From the NCBI GenBank assembly GCA_028275165.1, contig JAQCNF010000012.1, positions 1 to 33,818 of the forward strand: a stretch of DNA of 33,818 bases. Reading direction: 5' to 3'. The notes beneath the pieces are model-generated. The model made no database searches. It saw nothing but the letters and a program-made list of their open reading frames with translations, and was not told the DNA's origin. Positions within the stretch are counted from its first letter, which is position 1. Each line of letters opens with the position of its first letter. The stretch comes from Haloquadratum sp. (GTDB taxonomy: Archaea; Halobacteriota; Halobacteria; Halobacteriales; Haloferacaceae). The position numbers were made by a program, and so were the translations under genes. Positions 33,606-33,818 of the stretch are shown here, one piece after another.

Positions 33606-33818
33606 ATGGCAAGATACAAGATCTCGATAGTGTTGTTAGGGACGATTATTATGGGGGCTCTCTGTGGGGTCATCGTCGCGTCAAGCTATCAAGCAACCGC
33701 TAAATCGGTCAGTATTGAATTCAATCAAACTGCATACACTGACAGTGGAACAGTTCAACTAAATGTCACCGACCCGGGTCTCTCCGTCGGTGAGTCCTAC
33801 ATACTAAATATAGAATCG
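33606..33818 (+). CDS. Secreted protein, 5' part only
   Basis: A frame from ATG 33606 stays open to the window edge (71 codons). It starts MARYKISIVLLGTIIMGALC and continues GVIVASSYQATAKS: a basic start, a hydrophobic core and an Ala-rich region, that is, a signal peptide or anchor. The mature part (VSIEFNQTAYTDSGTVQLNV) is Thr/Ser-rich and acidic with NQT and NVT sites that could be N-glycosylated. The rest lies outside the window, so no family can be given. Secreted or surface location is likely. Confidence 0.65.
   Translation, partial: MARYKISIVLLGTIIMGALCGVIVASSYQATAKSVSIEFNQTAYTDSGTVQLNVTDPGLSVGESYILNIES

Noticed and set aside
1-33818. CRISPR array
   Set aside because: No regularly spaced direct repeats of 25-40 bp were seen by reading, although a full repeat search could not be run.

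Overview
The window looks like chromosomal DNA of an extremely halophilic archaeon. The evidence is acidic proteins, archaeal and eukaryote-type information genes (SBDS/SDO1, S3Ae/S1e, S15, Pcc1, a RIO-type kinase), a halocyanin-type lipoprotein, many small haloarchaeal families and TATA boxes placed for leaderless mRNAs. Moderate GC in the genes, long gene-poor stretches and decayed IS relics suggest a Haloquadratum-like genome; that genus call is inference.

Layout. 1-7.4 kb: SPYQ-repeat protein, GT4 glycosyltransferase, riboflavin/F420-branch reductase (arfC type), thioredoxin, SBDS homologue, FUN14-like membrane protein, HflX GTPase and bifunctional NAD(P)HX repair enzyme (nnr). 7.4-12.2 kb: MFS transporter, tiny zinc-binding protein, a 1.4 kb non-coding stretch with two relics of IS1341-type tnpB 3' ends, a UspA protein and a RIO-like kinase. 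12.5-17.1 kb: SRPBCC protein, small HTH protein, haem-copper oxidase subunit III, squalene/phytoene synthase, conserved small protein, CDP-alcohol phosphatidyltransferase and halocyanin. 17.1-20.0 kb: compact minus-strand operon rps15 - recJ-like - pcc1 - rps3ae, with 3-bp spacing and 8-nt and 4-nt overlaps, followed by tRNA-Ala(GGC).

20.4-26.5 kb is mostly accessory: a membrane-anchored arylsulfotransferase-like protein, a DUF5518-type membrane protein, a secreted 138-residue protein, and about 4 kb without convincing intact genes, including a GC-rich decayed gene on the minus strand (about 23.8-24.6 kb). 26.5-30.1 kb holds a fumarate reductase/L-aspartate oxidase-type flavoprotein followed by a two-domain glutamine-dependent NAD synthetase, which together suggest NAD metabolism. 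30.2-31.3 kb has a small HTH protein and a tnpB pseudogene with two in-frame stops, followed by a right-end hairpin. The end holds a cupin, a DUF2391-type membrane protein, a pentapeptide-repeat protein and the start of a secreted protein cut by the window edge.

No CRISPR array, rRNA or complete mobile element was seen. I see no clear multi-gene new system. The best leads are the flavoprotein/NadE pair, the RecJ-like protein without DHH motifs in the ribosomal/KEOPS operon, the TnpB/guide-RNA relics and the GC-rich decayed gene.
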